Origin: RGIG8597 sp045133795
GTDB taxonomy: Bacteria > Spirochaetota > GWE2-31-10
Reading direction: 5' to 3'
DNA: 59,522 bases
Assembly: GCA_045133795.1 (NCBI GenBank)
Contig: JBGUUT010000001.1
Location: 1-59,522 of the forward strand
Both the position numbers and the translations under genes were made by a program. Below, piece by piece: positions 52,370 through 59,522 of this stretch (position 1 is the first letter of the stretch; the number at the start of each line of letters is the position of its first letter). A model generated the notes under the pieces. It did no database searches and was not told the DNA's origin. It saw nothing but the letters and a program-made list of their open reading frames with translations.

Positions 52370-53047
52370 TTATAAAAAAATCATTATATCTGCCGGACAA
52401 TCCCACTTTTCCGGGATAACGCAAGTCTTAAATCCCGGCATACAAACTCCAACGGAAATTCCCTTGTAACCAACCAAAAAGCGATCATAATAACCGCCGC
52501 CGTATCCGATACGAAATCCCAACGAACTAAATGCCAATCCCGGAAGTAATGTAAAATCCGGCATTTCTTCTATAATTTTTCCGTCGTCCGGCTCCAAAAT
52601 ACCAAACGCCGCTTTATGAAAAGTTGTCTGCGGAGTAATTTCCTGCAGTAACATATTTTTCCCACGTACAGCGGGAACTACTACTCGTTTTGAATCTTTC
52701 AAAGCCGCAGATATTAACAAAGACGTCGGCAACTCACTGCCGAATGAAATCGGAATAAAAACCATTTTACTGTCTTTATATTCTTGCAAATTTAAAATTC
52801 TTTTCGTCGCTTCTTGAGCGTATTGTGCTAACAAACTTTCTGATAACGAATCACGCTTTTTTTTGAAATCAGCACGTAACTTTTTTTTATTTAACGCAAA
52901 CTCTTCTTCCATAAAAGAATTATCAATATAGCCGGCATAAATCTCATCAATCTCACCACATTGTTCCGACGTTAAAACTTTAGTAATAAAACTTTGAAAC
53001 GGCGGCATAATTTCTGATAAAGCTTGAAGTTTTTCTGATGTTGTCAT
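52370..53047 (-). CDS. 5-formyltetrahydrofolate cyclo-ligase with N-terminal extension
   Basis: A 225-residue protein. Residues about 50-225 are a 5-FCL domain, which converts 5-formyl-THF to 5,10-methenyl-THF with ATP: the motif ADFKKKRDSLSE opens it, and the signature LPGLAFSSLGFRIGYGGGYYDRFL lies near residues 168-191. The first 45 residues (rich in Ser, Glu and Ile) are not part of the usual family. They are supported as real because AGAGGA sits 5 bases before the ATG at 53047, while the internal ATG at residue 46 has no ribosome-binding site. It is first in the hydrogenase operon. Confidence 0.85.
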   Translation of the reverse strand: MTTSEKLQALSEIMPPFQSFITKVLTSEQCGEIDEIYAGYIDNSFMEEEFALNKKKLRADFKKKRDSLSESLLAQYAQEATKRILNLQEYKDSKMVFIPISFGSELPTSLLISAALKDSKRVVVPAVRGKNMLLQEITPQTTFHKAAFGILEPDDGKIIEEMPDFTLLPGLAFSSLGFRIGYGGGYYDRFLVGYKGISVGVCMPGFKTCVIPEKWDCPADIMIFL

Positions 53048-53066
53048 ACATTTCCTCTGATTTATT

Positions 53067-53095
53067 GTTATACAACTTTGCTTTTTACTTGAAAA
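53067..53095 (-). promoter_or_regulatory. Candidate promoter of the hydrogenase operon
   Basis: On the minus strand TTTTCA (53090-53095) and TATAAC (53067-53072) with a 17-bp spacer, about 20 bases before the 5-FCL start. Divergent from the DUF4250 promoter. Confidence 0.45.
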
Positions 53096-53110
53096 GAAAG
53101 AACATAAAAA

Positions 53111-53139
53111 TTGACATTTTTCACATAAAATACAATACT
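53111..53139 (+). promoter_or_regulatory. Candidate promoter of the DUF4250 gene
   Basis: TTGACA (53111-53116) and AATACT (53134-53139), 17-bp spacer, about 20 bases before the GTG start at 53165. The -35 is perfect, the -10 four of six. Confidence 0.5.
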
Positions 53140-53164
53140 TCTGAACAAAAAAACGGAGACGAGC

Positions 53165-53341
53165 GTGATATTACCTAAAGACCCTAATATTTTACTGAGT
53201 ATGATAAATATGAAATTACGAGACAAGTATTCTTCATTTGAAGAACTCTGCGAAGACCTTGATGTCGAGAAAGCAGAAATTGAAAAAAACTTAAAGTCCA
53301 TCGGTTACGAATATTCATCAAAAACGAATCAATTCAAATAG
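53165..53341 (+). CDS. DUF4250 domain-containing small protein, GTG start
   Basis: A 58-residue protein read directly; it begins ILPKDPNILLSMINMKLRD after a GTG start. It matches my memory of DUF4250 (PKDP near the N-terminus, KLRDKYSS, EELCEDLDV and a C-terminal IGYEYSSKTNQF), a small cytosolic family of unknown function. GGAGA precedes the GTG by 6 bases. It is transcribed divergently from the hydrogenase operon and converges on tmRNA with a shared terminator. An antisense ORF covering it was judged a shadow. Confidence 0.85.
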   Translation: MILPKDPNILLSMINMKLRDKYSSFEELCEDLDVEKAEIEKNLKSIGYEYSSKTNQFK

Positions 53342-53346
53342 ACAAA

Positions 53347-53384
53347 AAAAATCCATGTCAGGTCAAAACCTTTCATGGATTTTT
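53347..53384. terminator. Bidirectional terminator between DUF4250 and tmRNA
   Basis: Eleven-base arms AAAAATCCATG/CATGGATTTTT (53347-53357 and 53374-53384); a short AGGT/ACCT stem inside the loop extends the hairpin. It serves both the plus-strand DUF4250 gene and the minus-strand tmRNA gene, whose 3' end is at 53391. Confidence 0.85.
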
Positions 53385-53390
53385 ATTTAA

Positions 53391-53739
53391 TGGAGATGAG
53401 GGGAGTTGAACCCCTGTCTTACAAGCCCGCCTGGAGCTCTCTACATGCTTAGTCTTTGTTTAATCTTAAAACCAAAACAGGTACAAAAACAAAACCGATT
53501 TCGATTAGCAGCCTCTAAAGTTTAACTCTGCGGCCGAAGCAACCGCAAAGCGATTCTTGTTTGTCTGACGGTAATCCTTCCGAGTACAAGACTAAACTCT
53601 TCCGGTACCGTAGCTGCGGTTAGGCAGCTAATGCAAAATTATCGTTTGCAATTATTAAAAGCACGGCTTTTTAAGTGCTACCGTCCACTGCATGCAAGAC
53701 ATCCCGACCAGAAACCGCAATCGAACCCGGTGCATCCCC
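53391..53739 (-). ncRNA. ssrA: Transfer-messenger RNA (tmRNA)
   Basis: A 349-nt one-piece tmRNA that rescues stalled ribosomes and tags proteins for degradation. The 5' GGGGATG pairs with 3' CATCTCC to form the acceptor stem, with discriminator A; 3' CCA is not encoded. GGGTTCGATTGCGGT lies in the D-arm-like start and GGGGTTCAACTCCCC forms the T arm. The tag reading frame (53620-53649) gives ANDNFALAA and a TAA stop, a short tag ending in the ALAA degradation signal. It lies just after smpB. Confidence 0.95.
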
Positions 53740-53756
53740 GATTGGTGTCATATTTA

Positions 53757-54212
53757 TTATTGCCGAAACTCTTTTTTGATTCGGTCTAATTCCCTTTTAT
53801 TGTCTCTGTCACGAATTGTCTCTCGTTTATCGTATAATTTTTTACCTTTTACAAGAGCAATCGTAACTTTTACAAGACTATCTTTTAAAAATACAGCCAA
53901 TGGCACTGCTGTATTCCCTTTTTCGGTAATTCCTCGCAATATTTCACGAATTTCTTTTCTATGCAAAAGAAGTTTTCTGATTCGTAACGGCTCATGATTA
54001 TGAATATTACCTTGCTTGTATTCAGAAATATTCATTCCTTTAATGAATAGTTCTTCATCTTTATCTATCAAATACGCTTCCGTAATACTGCACTTTCCGG
54101 CTTTTATAGATTTTACTTCCGTACCTTGAAGCACAATTCCGGCTTCATATTTTTCCAGAATCTCATATTCAAAATTCGCTTTCTTGTTATATACAATCTG
54201 TTTTATCGCCAT
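53757..54212 (-). CDS. smpB: SsrA-binding protein SmpB
   Basis: A 151-residue tmRNA partner. MAIKQIVYNKKANFEYEILEKYEAGIVLQGTEVKSI and the C-terminal tail KGKKLYDKRETIRDRDNKRELDRI are diagnostic; the charged tail folds in the decoding site. It ends 17 bp before the 5' end of ssrA, so protein and RNA partner may share a transcript. A -10 hexamer lies only a few bases from the start codon and no good ribosome-binding site is seen, so a short-leader mRNA is possible. Confidence 0.96.
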   Translation of the reverse strand: MAIKQIVYNKKANFEYEILEKYEAGIVLQGTEVKSIKAGKCSITEAYLIDKDEELFIKGMNISEYKQGNIHNHEPLRIRKLLLHRKEIREILRGITEKGNTAVPLAVFLKDSLVKVTIALVKGKKLYDKRETIRDRDNKRELDRIKKEFRQ

Positions 54213-54221
54213 ATCCGTTGT

Positions 54222-54250
54222 CTTATATATAATTTTTCATTTCAAAGCAA
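54222..54250 (-). promoter_or_regulatory. Candidate promoter of smpB-ssrA
   Basis: On the minus strand TTGCTT (54245-54250) and TATAAG (54222-54227) are 17 bp apart, just after the glmM stop. The predicted start is about 3 bases before the smpB ATG. Confidence 0.45.
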
Positions 54251-54260
54251 GCATATCAGA

Positions 54261-55601
54261 TTAAACTCCGGCAATATTTCTTATTGCCTCAATCAAATCC
54301 AATGCTCTGCTTTCCGATTTAGCTTCGGCAAATACACGCACAATAGGCTCAGTATTACTTTTGCGAATCAAAACCCAGCTGTCATCAAAATCAAGTCGCA
54401 AACCGTCGCTGTTGTTAAGTTTTCCGTCCGGAAATTTTTCTTTCAACAATGCTTCCGTTTTAGTCAAATCAATATCCGTAACTTGGAACTTGGTTTTTAT
54501 AAATGAATAATTTCCGATTTCCTTAGCACAATCTTCGATTTTCTTTCCGTTATTTGCCAAATATTCCAATATCAACGCCATTCCCACAAGTGTATCACGA
54601 CATTTATTTATCTGCGGCAAAATAACTCCCCCGTTTCCCTCACCGCCGAGCTTTGCACCTGTTTGTTCCAAAGATTCAGTCACATGAATTTCCCCCGTAG
54701 GCACACGAAGTACTTTCACTCCATGTTTAGCTGCCACATCATCGCACAAACGAGATGAACTTAAATTTATCACCAAATCCGTCTTTTCTTTTGATGACAA
54801 ATAATGGTCGGCACACAATGCAAGTGTATACTCTTCGGACAAAATCTCGCCGTCGCTTCCGGCAAGCACAAGACGATCGGCGTCCGGATCTAAAGCAAAT
54901 CCTACATCGCCCCCACACTCTTTCATTTTTTCACTAAGCTGTGTCAAATTCACCGGTGTCGGTTCCGGTGGATGAGCAAAATATCCGGTTGTTTCCGTAT
55001 TTATCTCGATAACTTCACAACCTAATGTACGCAAAAGTTTTGCTCCTATAGGACCGCCGGCTCCGTTTACGGTATCAATTACAACTTTAAAATTCTTAGC
55101 TTTGATTTTTTCTACATCAACAAAATTAAGAACTTTTTCCAAATGCAATAGTGCCATATCATGCATTTTTTCTGATTTTCCCAGCTTATCCCATACGGCA
55201 TAATCAAACTTTCCTTGTTCTACAAGCTCTGAAAGTTTCGCAAACTCTGCCGGTGACAAGAACTTTCCTTTGCTGTTTACAAGCTTTAAAGCATTCCATT
55301 CAATAGGATTATGACTGGCAGTTATTACAATCCCGCCGGCATATCCTTTTTCCTTCACACAAAACAAAACTGTCGGCGTAGGAACAATTCCTATTTCAAT
55401 AACATCACGTCCCAAGCAATTAAGTAAATATGAAACAAAATTACAAAGAACATTTCCGGACGGACGAGAATCTCGCCCTAACAAAATAGGTCCTGCCGGC
55501 ATCATTTGTGAATATGCACTGACATATTTTACTATTACATCCGGAGTTAAAGATTCTCCCACAATTCCACGAATTCCCGAAATTGACGCTTTCAATGACA
55601 T
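54261..55601 (-). CDS. glmM: Phosphoglucosamine mutase-type phosphohexomutase
   Basis: A 446-residue alpha-D-phosphohexomutase, read as GlmM, which makes glucosamine-1-phosphate for UDP-GlcNAc and peptidoglycan. Motifs are GIRGIVGE at the N-terminus, the phosphoserine TASHNPIEWNALK (Ser96), magnesium loop DPDADR (238-243), sugar loop GEGNGGVI and the phosphate loop RKSNTEPIVRV. The GEGNGG loop is seen in the GlmM type found in several non-enteric phyla; a phosphomannomutase role cannot be ruled out. The start is 4 bp after the ftsH stop, with AAGGA inside the ftsH end. Confidence 0.85.
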   Translation of the reverse strand: MSLKASISGIRGIVGESLTPDVIVKYVSAYSQMMPAGPILLGRDSRPSGNVLCNFVSYLLNCLGRDVIEIGIVPTPTVLFCVKEKGYAGGIVITASHNPIEWNALKLVNSKGKFLSPAEFAKLSELVEQGKFDYAVWDKLGKSEKMHDMALLHLEKVLNFVDVEKIKAKNFKVVIDTVNGAGGPIGAKLLRTLGCEVIEINTETTGYFAHPPEPTPVNLTQLSEKMKECGGDVGFALDPDADRLVLAGSDGEILSEEYTLALCADHYLSSKEKTDLVINLSSSRLCDDVAAKHGVKVLRVPTGEIHVTESLEQTGAKLGGEGNGGVILPQINKCRDTLVGMALILEYLANNGKKIEDCAKEIGNYSFIKTKFQVTDIDLTKTEALLKEKFPDGKLNNSDGLRLDFDDSWVLIRKSNTEPIVRVFAEAKSESRALDLIEAIRNIAGV

Positions 55602-55604
55602 TAT

Positions 55605-57602
55605 TTATTCCTTTTTTTCTTCTTCAGTATTTTCAACATTCGAATCTGCAACATTCTCTTCGACATCAACTTTATCTTGTTCTGTCGATTCTGCTTCTTT
55701 TACTTCATCTTGCTTTTTTGCATCGTAAATCTGCAAATCCGGATTATAATTTTTTTGATAAAGACCTGTTAATTCCATAATTTCCTTAGCATCAAGAGTT
55801 TCTTTATCAAACAAAGTTTCCGATAACAAAATCAATTTATCTTTATGCTCAGTCAAAACCTGAATTGCACGCTGATATTGAGATGCAATTATATTATGAA
55901 TTTCTTCATCCACAAGCTCAGCTGTTTTGTCAGAATAATCTTTATGAGTGGCAATTTCTTTTCCCAAGAAAATCGGCTCATCTTTTTGACCGTAGCAAAT
56001 AGGTCCGACTTTATCACTCATACCCCATTGAGTCACCATTTTACGAGCAATATCCGTTGCATTGCTAATGTCATTGCTTGCACCGGTACAAACATCTCCG
56101 AAAATCAAAGCTTCTGCCGCACGTCCTCCGAGGAAAATAAAAATCTGGTCAAGAAGTTTATTTTTAGAAACATGCTGGTTGTCATCCGGCAATGTAAATG
56201 TCACACCGGCCGCCATACCTCTCGGAATTACGGTAACTTTGTGTAAAGGGTCGCCGTATTCTGATACCAACGTTAAAATTGTATGACCGGCTTCATGATA
56301 AGCCGTGATTTTTTTGTCATGGTCGGTAATTACTTTAGAACGTCTGGCAACTCCCATTATAGCTTTATCACGAGCTTCTTCAAAATCTGCCATACCTACA
56401 CGATTGCGATTTGCCCTGGCAGCAAGCAAAGCCGCCTCATTTACGAGATTGGCAAGGTCTGCACCGGAGAATCCCGGAGTCGCACGAGCAATTTTTGCTA
56501 CATCGACATTTTTTGACAATGCGATTTTTTTCATGTGAATTTTCAAAATTGCCTCACGCCCTTTTACATCCGGATTATCAACAACAACCTGACGGTCGAA
56601 ACGACCCGGACGAAGTAACGCCGGATCAAGAACATCCGGACGGTTTGTAGCCGCAACCAAAATTACTCCCATTGAAGGGTCGAAGCCGTCCATTTCTACC
56701 AACAGCTGATTCAATGTTTGTTCACGCTCGTCATGTCCGCCGCCCATTCCGGCACCGCGAGTTCGCCCTACTGCGTCAATTTCATCTATAAATAAAATAC
56801 ACGGAGAGTTGCGTCGTCCTTGTTCGAAAAGGTCACGAACACGTGAAGCTCCGACACCGACAAACATTTCTACAAAGTCCGAACCACTCATAAAAAAGAA
56901 ACTAACACCGGCTTCTCCTGCAATAGCACGAGCCAATAATGTCTTTCCCGTTCCCGGAGGACCTACAAGCAAAACGCCTTTCGGTATTTTCGCTCCGATT
57001 TTTGTGAACTTTCCCGGTTCTTTTAAGAAATCTACAATCTCTTTTAATTCTTCTTTAGCTTCATCAACTCCGGCGACATTATCAAAAGTCACCTTATCTT
57101 TGGGGTCAAACTTTCTGGCTCTGGATTTTCCGAAGTTCATCGCTTTTCCGCCGCCGGCTTGGAATTGTCGTATCATAAACCACAACATTATTCCCAAAAT
57201 CAAAATCGGCCCTAAATTGAGCAATATCATCGACATCATTTGATTTGATTCTACGCTGCCTTTAAAATAAATAGGCGGTTGAGCATTAGTCAATAAGCGA
57301 TACAATTCTCCGTCATCAAAAATCGGCGGAATAGTAGTTTGAAACTTCTTTTCTCCGTCACGAGTTCTGTATTTACCTGAAATTTTTTGATTCTCAAAAA
57401 TTAACAGAGGTTCTTTCTCGCTTGAAACAATCTGTCCCGGATTGCGAACGTATTCAAGAAATGTTTGGTAATCAACCGCATCTTGATTTTCCGAGCCTTT
57501 GTAAAACCAAAGTACCAACATAAAAGAAAGAAGCAACAGCATAAAAAAGAAAATTCTTTTTGAGCCCATGCCTCCGCCGTTATTTTCATTATTGTTTGAC
57601 AT
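55605..57602 (-). CDS. ftsH: ATP-dependent zinc metalloprotease FtsH
   Basis: A 665-residue membrane-bound AAA protease that degrades misfolded membrane and regulatory proteins. Two transmembrane segments (about 16-34 and 123-144) flank a periplasmic domain. The AAA module has Walker A GPPGTGKT (214-221), Walker B CILFIDEID (268-276) and the SRH region ending LLRPGRFDRQ. The zinc site HEAGH is at 436-440. A Glu-rich acidic tail of about 40 residues ends the protein. GGGAG precedes the ATG. It leads an operon with glmM. Confidence 0.97.
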   Translation of the reverse strand: MSNNNENNGGGMGSKRIFFFMLLLLSFMLVLWFYKGSENQDAVDYQTFLEYVRNPGQIVSSEKEPLLIFENQKISGKYRTRDGEKKFQTTIPPIFDDGELYRLLTNAQPPIYFKGSVESNQMMSMILLNLGPILILGIMLWFMIRQFQAGGGKAMNFGKSRARKFDPKDKVTFDNVAGVDEAKEELKEIVDFLKEPGKFTKIGAKIPKGVLLVGPPGTGKTLLARAIAGEAGVSFFFMSGSDFVEMFVGVGASRVRDLFEQGRRNSPCILFIDEIDAVGRTRGAGMGGGHDEREQTLNQLLVEMDGFDPSMGVILVAATNRPDVLDPALLRPGRFDRQVVVDNPDVKGREAILKIHMKKIALSKNVDVAKIARATPGFSGADLANLVNEAALLAARANRNRVGMADFEEARDKAIMGVARRSKVITDHDKKITAYHEAGHTILTLVSEYGDPLHKVTVIPRGMAAGVTFTLPDDNQHVSKNKLLDQIFIFLGGRAAEALIFGDVCTGASNDISNATDIARKMVTQWGMSDKVGPICYGQKDEPIFLGKEIATHKDYSDKTAELVDEEIHNIIASQYQRAIQVLTEHKDKLILLSETLFDKETLDAKEIMELTGLYQKNYNPDLQIYDAKKQDEVKEAESTEQDKVDVEENVADSNVENTEEEKKE

Positions 57603-57850
57603 TTTATCTCCCTAATTTTAATCTATTCAATTAATTAATAAAAAAACACATTGTTTTTTTAGCAAAAAGCAAATTATCTTTTTTTATGTTACAAATCAAG
57701 CTAATTATCTTTAAGAATATTAGTTTTAATTTTTTAAAAAAAAGAACTTTCGTTGCATAAAAAATGTATTGTTGTGCGTTAAATAAAAAAAATATTTTTA
57801 TCTGCAAGCTTTCTTTATTAATTTATTTGAATAAACTAAACGGATGATTT

Positions 57851-59326
57851 ATGAAAAGATTTCTTTTATTTACAATTATTGTTTATTTAGTAACTTCTTG
57901 CTGTATTAATGATGATTACATACAATTAAACAATGACAACAAAAATGTCAGAACCGAAAAAAACTTCAGCGAAACCATTACCGGCACATTAGGAAAAACT
58001 CTTTATCTCGTGAAAATGAATCCGACATCAAAAGTTATTTCTGCAAATAACAGTGGCTATGTATATTCAAACGAACTGCTAAATAATAAAGAAGAATCAG
58101 AATTCTACAGAAAAGACAATTCATTCGCCCTAACATTTTATCCGAAAGAACAATCTCGCTCCGCCAATACACGTTCTTTAGATACAAAAGAATATAATCT
58201 TAATGAAACAAAAGAATTTTGGATTATGGAAAATGATACTTTACTTGCAGAAAATATCATATGGAACAAATTATCTGCAACACTTCGAGCAAAAGGCGAC
58301 CATTGTTATATTTGGGTTCCGGACAATTATTGGGGAAACGGCACAAATGCAGTTTCTCAAAGTATTGTTACGAACCTACAAGAAAAATTTGATTCTATGT
58401 ATCCGCGAATTACAAATGTTTTCGGTTACCCCGACAGTATCGAAAATACTCGCATTCATATATTAATTTTTGATTTGTTTTCTGACAATCGTACCGGAAA
58501 TATTTTTGGTTATTTTATGTCCAAAGACTACAGCCCGTACGACGAAACATATCATTCTAATGAATGTTGCATGTTTTATCTGGATGCCTACCTGACAAAA
58601 GATAAATTAGAAATGGCTTATTCCACATTAGCACATGAATTCCAACACATGATAAATCATTACAATAAAACACTCTTAGCATATAACACAGAAAGTACAC
58701 AAACTTGGTTTACCGAAATGCTGTCCATGCTTTGCGAAGATATGCTGCAAAATTATTTGGGAATATCCGACGAAAATTCTCCTATCAGTCGCATGCAAAG
58801 TTTTAACACGGGATATTATCAACACGGAATTACGGAATGGCAAAACTCCCAAAATTCCTACGCTAATGTTTACGCATTCGGTGCGTATTTAATACGAAAT
58901 TTCGGCGGCATAAAATTACTTTCAGCAATAGGAAAAAACAAGAAAAACAATAAAGATTCTATCACGCAAGCATTACAAACTCTGGGATATGATGAAACGT
59001 TTGACTCCGTTTTCTTAAAGTTTTCACAAGCTTTGATTTATGAGGACTCAAATAAACTTACTCTTAACAAGGAAATAACAGAAACTCTCGACGGTTACGA
59101 GTATACATTCAAAGCGTTTAACATTTGGAATATTTCATATAGACAAGGATTCAAAAGAAATTACGGTCCGTATTGCTTTAGTCCTTCCCAAAAAGTTCAA
59201 CTGAGACCTTACGGTTTTACCATTCACACTCAAAACAGTTGGAAAAATATCGCAACCGATACGTTTACCGTAGAATTAATAAAAAATGAAGATGACAATA
59301 TTAAATATATGTTTATTCTGAAATAA
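57851..59326 (+). CDS. Lipoprotein metallopeptidase, M30 (hyicolysin)-like
   Basis: A 491-residue exported lipoprotein. A signal peptide with lipobox LVTSC (Cys17, followed by another Cys) is followed by a region of unknown fold (20-140). The peptidase domain has the zinc motif HEFQH (262-266) preceded by AYSTLA, and TEMLSMLCEDM downstream supplies a candidate third ligand Glu. This resembles M30 hyicolysin-type enzymes found in some spirochaetes. No recognisable SD lies immediately before the ATG (CGGATGATTT only weakly GGA). Likely on the cell surface or in the periplasm; the substrate is not predictable. Confidence 0.8.
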   Translation: MKRFLLFTIIVYLVTSCCINDDYIQLNNDNKNVRTEKNFSETITGTLGKTLYLVKMNPTSKVISANNSGYVYSNELLNNKEESEFYRKDNSFALTFYPKEQSRSANTRSLDTKEYNLNETKEFWIMENDTLLAENIIWNKLSATLRAKGDHCYIWVPDNYWGNGTNAVSQSIVTNLQEKFDSMYPRITNVFGYPDSIENTRIHILIFDLFSDNRTGNIFGYFMSKDYSPYDETYHSNECCMFYLDAYLTKDKLEMAYSTLAHEFQHMINHYNKTLLAYNTESTQTWFTEMLSMLCEDMLQNYLGISDENSPISRMQSFNTGYYQHGITEWQNSQNSYANVYAFGAYLIRNFGGIKLLSAIGKNKKNNKDSITQALQTLGYDETFDSVFLKFSQALIYEDSNKLTLNKEITETLDGYEYTFKAFNIWNISYRQGFKRNYGPYCFSPSQKVQLRPYGFTIHTQNSWKNIATDTFTVELIKNEDDNIKYMFILK

Positions 59327-59389
59327 ATAACTTCTTACTTTTGCTGTTCGACAAATGTTTTAATAAAGAACGATAACTTACAGTCAAAA

Positions 59390-59429
59390 AAGTAGACAGA
59401 AACGAATTGCACTTCATATCTGTCTACTT
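59390..59429 (+). terminator. Terminator after the M30-like gene
   Basis: Eleven-base arms AAGTAGACAGA/TCTGTCTACTT (59390-59400 and 59419-59429) with an 18-base loop, preceded by an A run and followed by AT-rich sequence. It lies between convergent genes and may act in both directions. Confidence 0.7.
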
Positions 59430-59459
59430 ATAATTCAAGCTTTTTATTTAATAACAAAT

Positions 59460-59522
59460 TTAGTCATCCATTTTTTGACCAATAATTTTACCGGTCGGAT
59501 TAACAACAAGTTCCATCATATT
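59460..59522 (-). CDS. C-terminal end of an unidentified gene, cut by the window edge
   Basis: The last 20 codons of a minus-strand frame ending in TAA are present (residues ending NPTGKIIGQKMDD). The frame runs off the right edge. Too short to identify. It converges on the M30-like gene with a terminator between them, which supports a real 3' end. Confidence 0.45.
   Translation of the reverse strand, partial: NMMELVVNPTGKIIGQKMDD

Noticed and set aside
46773..53047. Hydrogenase locus as a recent transfer because it looks GC-richer than the ribosomal block
   Set aside because: By eye, sampled lines of ftsH and leuS are similarly GC-rich, and the ribosomal block differs probably because of codon selection. 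No mobile gene or repeat borders the locus.
53068..53301. Minus-strand ORF of 77 codons antisense to the DUF4250 gene
   Set aside because: It covers the promoter and coding region of the plus-strand DUF4250 gene, has a low-complexity Ser/Phe composition and no ribosome-binding site.
57769..57798. TTGTTG-18-TATTTT as promoter of the M30-like gene
   Set aside because: Both boxes are weak and the region is extremely AT-rich, so many such matches occur by chance. The real promoter is probably in 57603-57850 but could not be chosen.
1..59522. CRISPR arrays, insertion sequences, prophage or integrase genes
   Set aside because: No direct-repeat array, transposase, recombinase or phage motif was seen on either strand.

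Overview
The window looks like a chromosomal segment of an AT-rich treponeme or close relative (Spirochaetota). The evidence is gene content and protein resemblance, not a database search. RpoC and EF-Tu read like Treponema proteins. The DUF4954 protein is a family I associate with treponemes and Bacteroidetes. The order rpmG, tRNA-Trp, secE, nusG, rplKAJL, rpoBC, rpsLG and the tuf-rpsJ junction also match treponemes. No insertion sequence, phage gene, CRISPR array or rRNA gene was seen.

Layout. Positions 1-7.4 kb (minus strand): a DUF4954 beta-helix protein, a complete biotin ECF transporter (bioY, bioM, bioN), and a large lipoprotein combining Ig-like domains, a von Willebrand A domain and a C-terminal starch-binding-like module. 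Positions 7.5-9.5 kb (plus strand): the Fe-S assembly pair nifU-nifS behind a consensus promoter and a hairpin leader. Positions 9.6-42.6 kb (minus strand): leuS, then about 30 kb of uninterrupted gene-expression machinery. Read in transcription order from the right, this is tRNA-Thr, rpmG, tRNA-Trp, secE, nusG, rplK, rplA, rplJ, rplL, rpoB, rpoC, rpsL, rpsG, fusA, tuf, then the S10, spc and alpha clusters to rplQ. Near-consensus promoters sit before tRNA-Thr, rpsL and rplF, and a weaker one before rpsJ. Terminator-like hairpins follow rplL, tuf and rplQ. The last one lies inside the first codons of an overlapping membrane-protein ORF.

Positions 42.8-46.6 kb: an rRNA m5U methyltransferase (plus strand), facing a D,D-carboxypeptidase and an ankyrin-repeat protein (minus strand). 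Positions 46.8-53.05 kb (minus strand): a hydrogen-metabolism locus. In transcription order it has a 5-formyl-THF cyclo-ligase with an N-terminal extension, a thioredoxin-like [2Fe-2S] protein, a putative H2-sensing [FeFe] hydrogenase with a PAS domain (HydS-like, group C), a SpoIIE/PP2C phosphatase, a GNAT acetyltransferase, a second thioredoxin-like [2Fe-2S] protein and a group-B-like catalytic [FeFe] hydrogenase. This is the most interesting system in the window: a plausible sensor-phosphatase-enzyme module.

Positions 53.1-57.6 kb: a small DUF4250 gene (plus strand), then ssrA (tmRNA) and smpB side by side, and an ftsH-glmM pair (all minus strand). Positions 57.8-59.5 kb: a secreted M30-like metallopeptidase lipoprotein with a terminator, then the 3' end of a minus-strand gene cut by the window edge.

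Starts were revised from the longest ORF where Shine-Dalgarno spacing or a neighbouring gene argued for it (rplO, rplC, rpsJ, secE, rplJ, rpmC, hydS, the SpoIIE gene, both [2Fe-2S] proteins and the VWA lipoprotein). Four genes too short or missed as ORFs were read directly: rpmJ, rpmD, rpmG and the DUF4250 gene. No gene-free stretch exceeds 300 bases except the one occupied by tmRNA. Promoters and terminators were read by eye and have not been tested.
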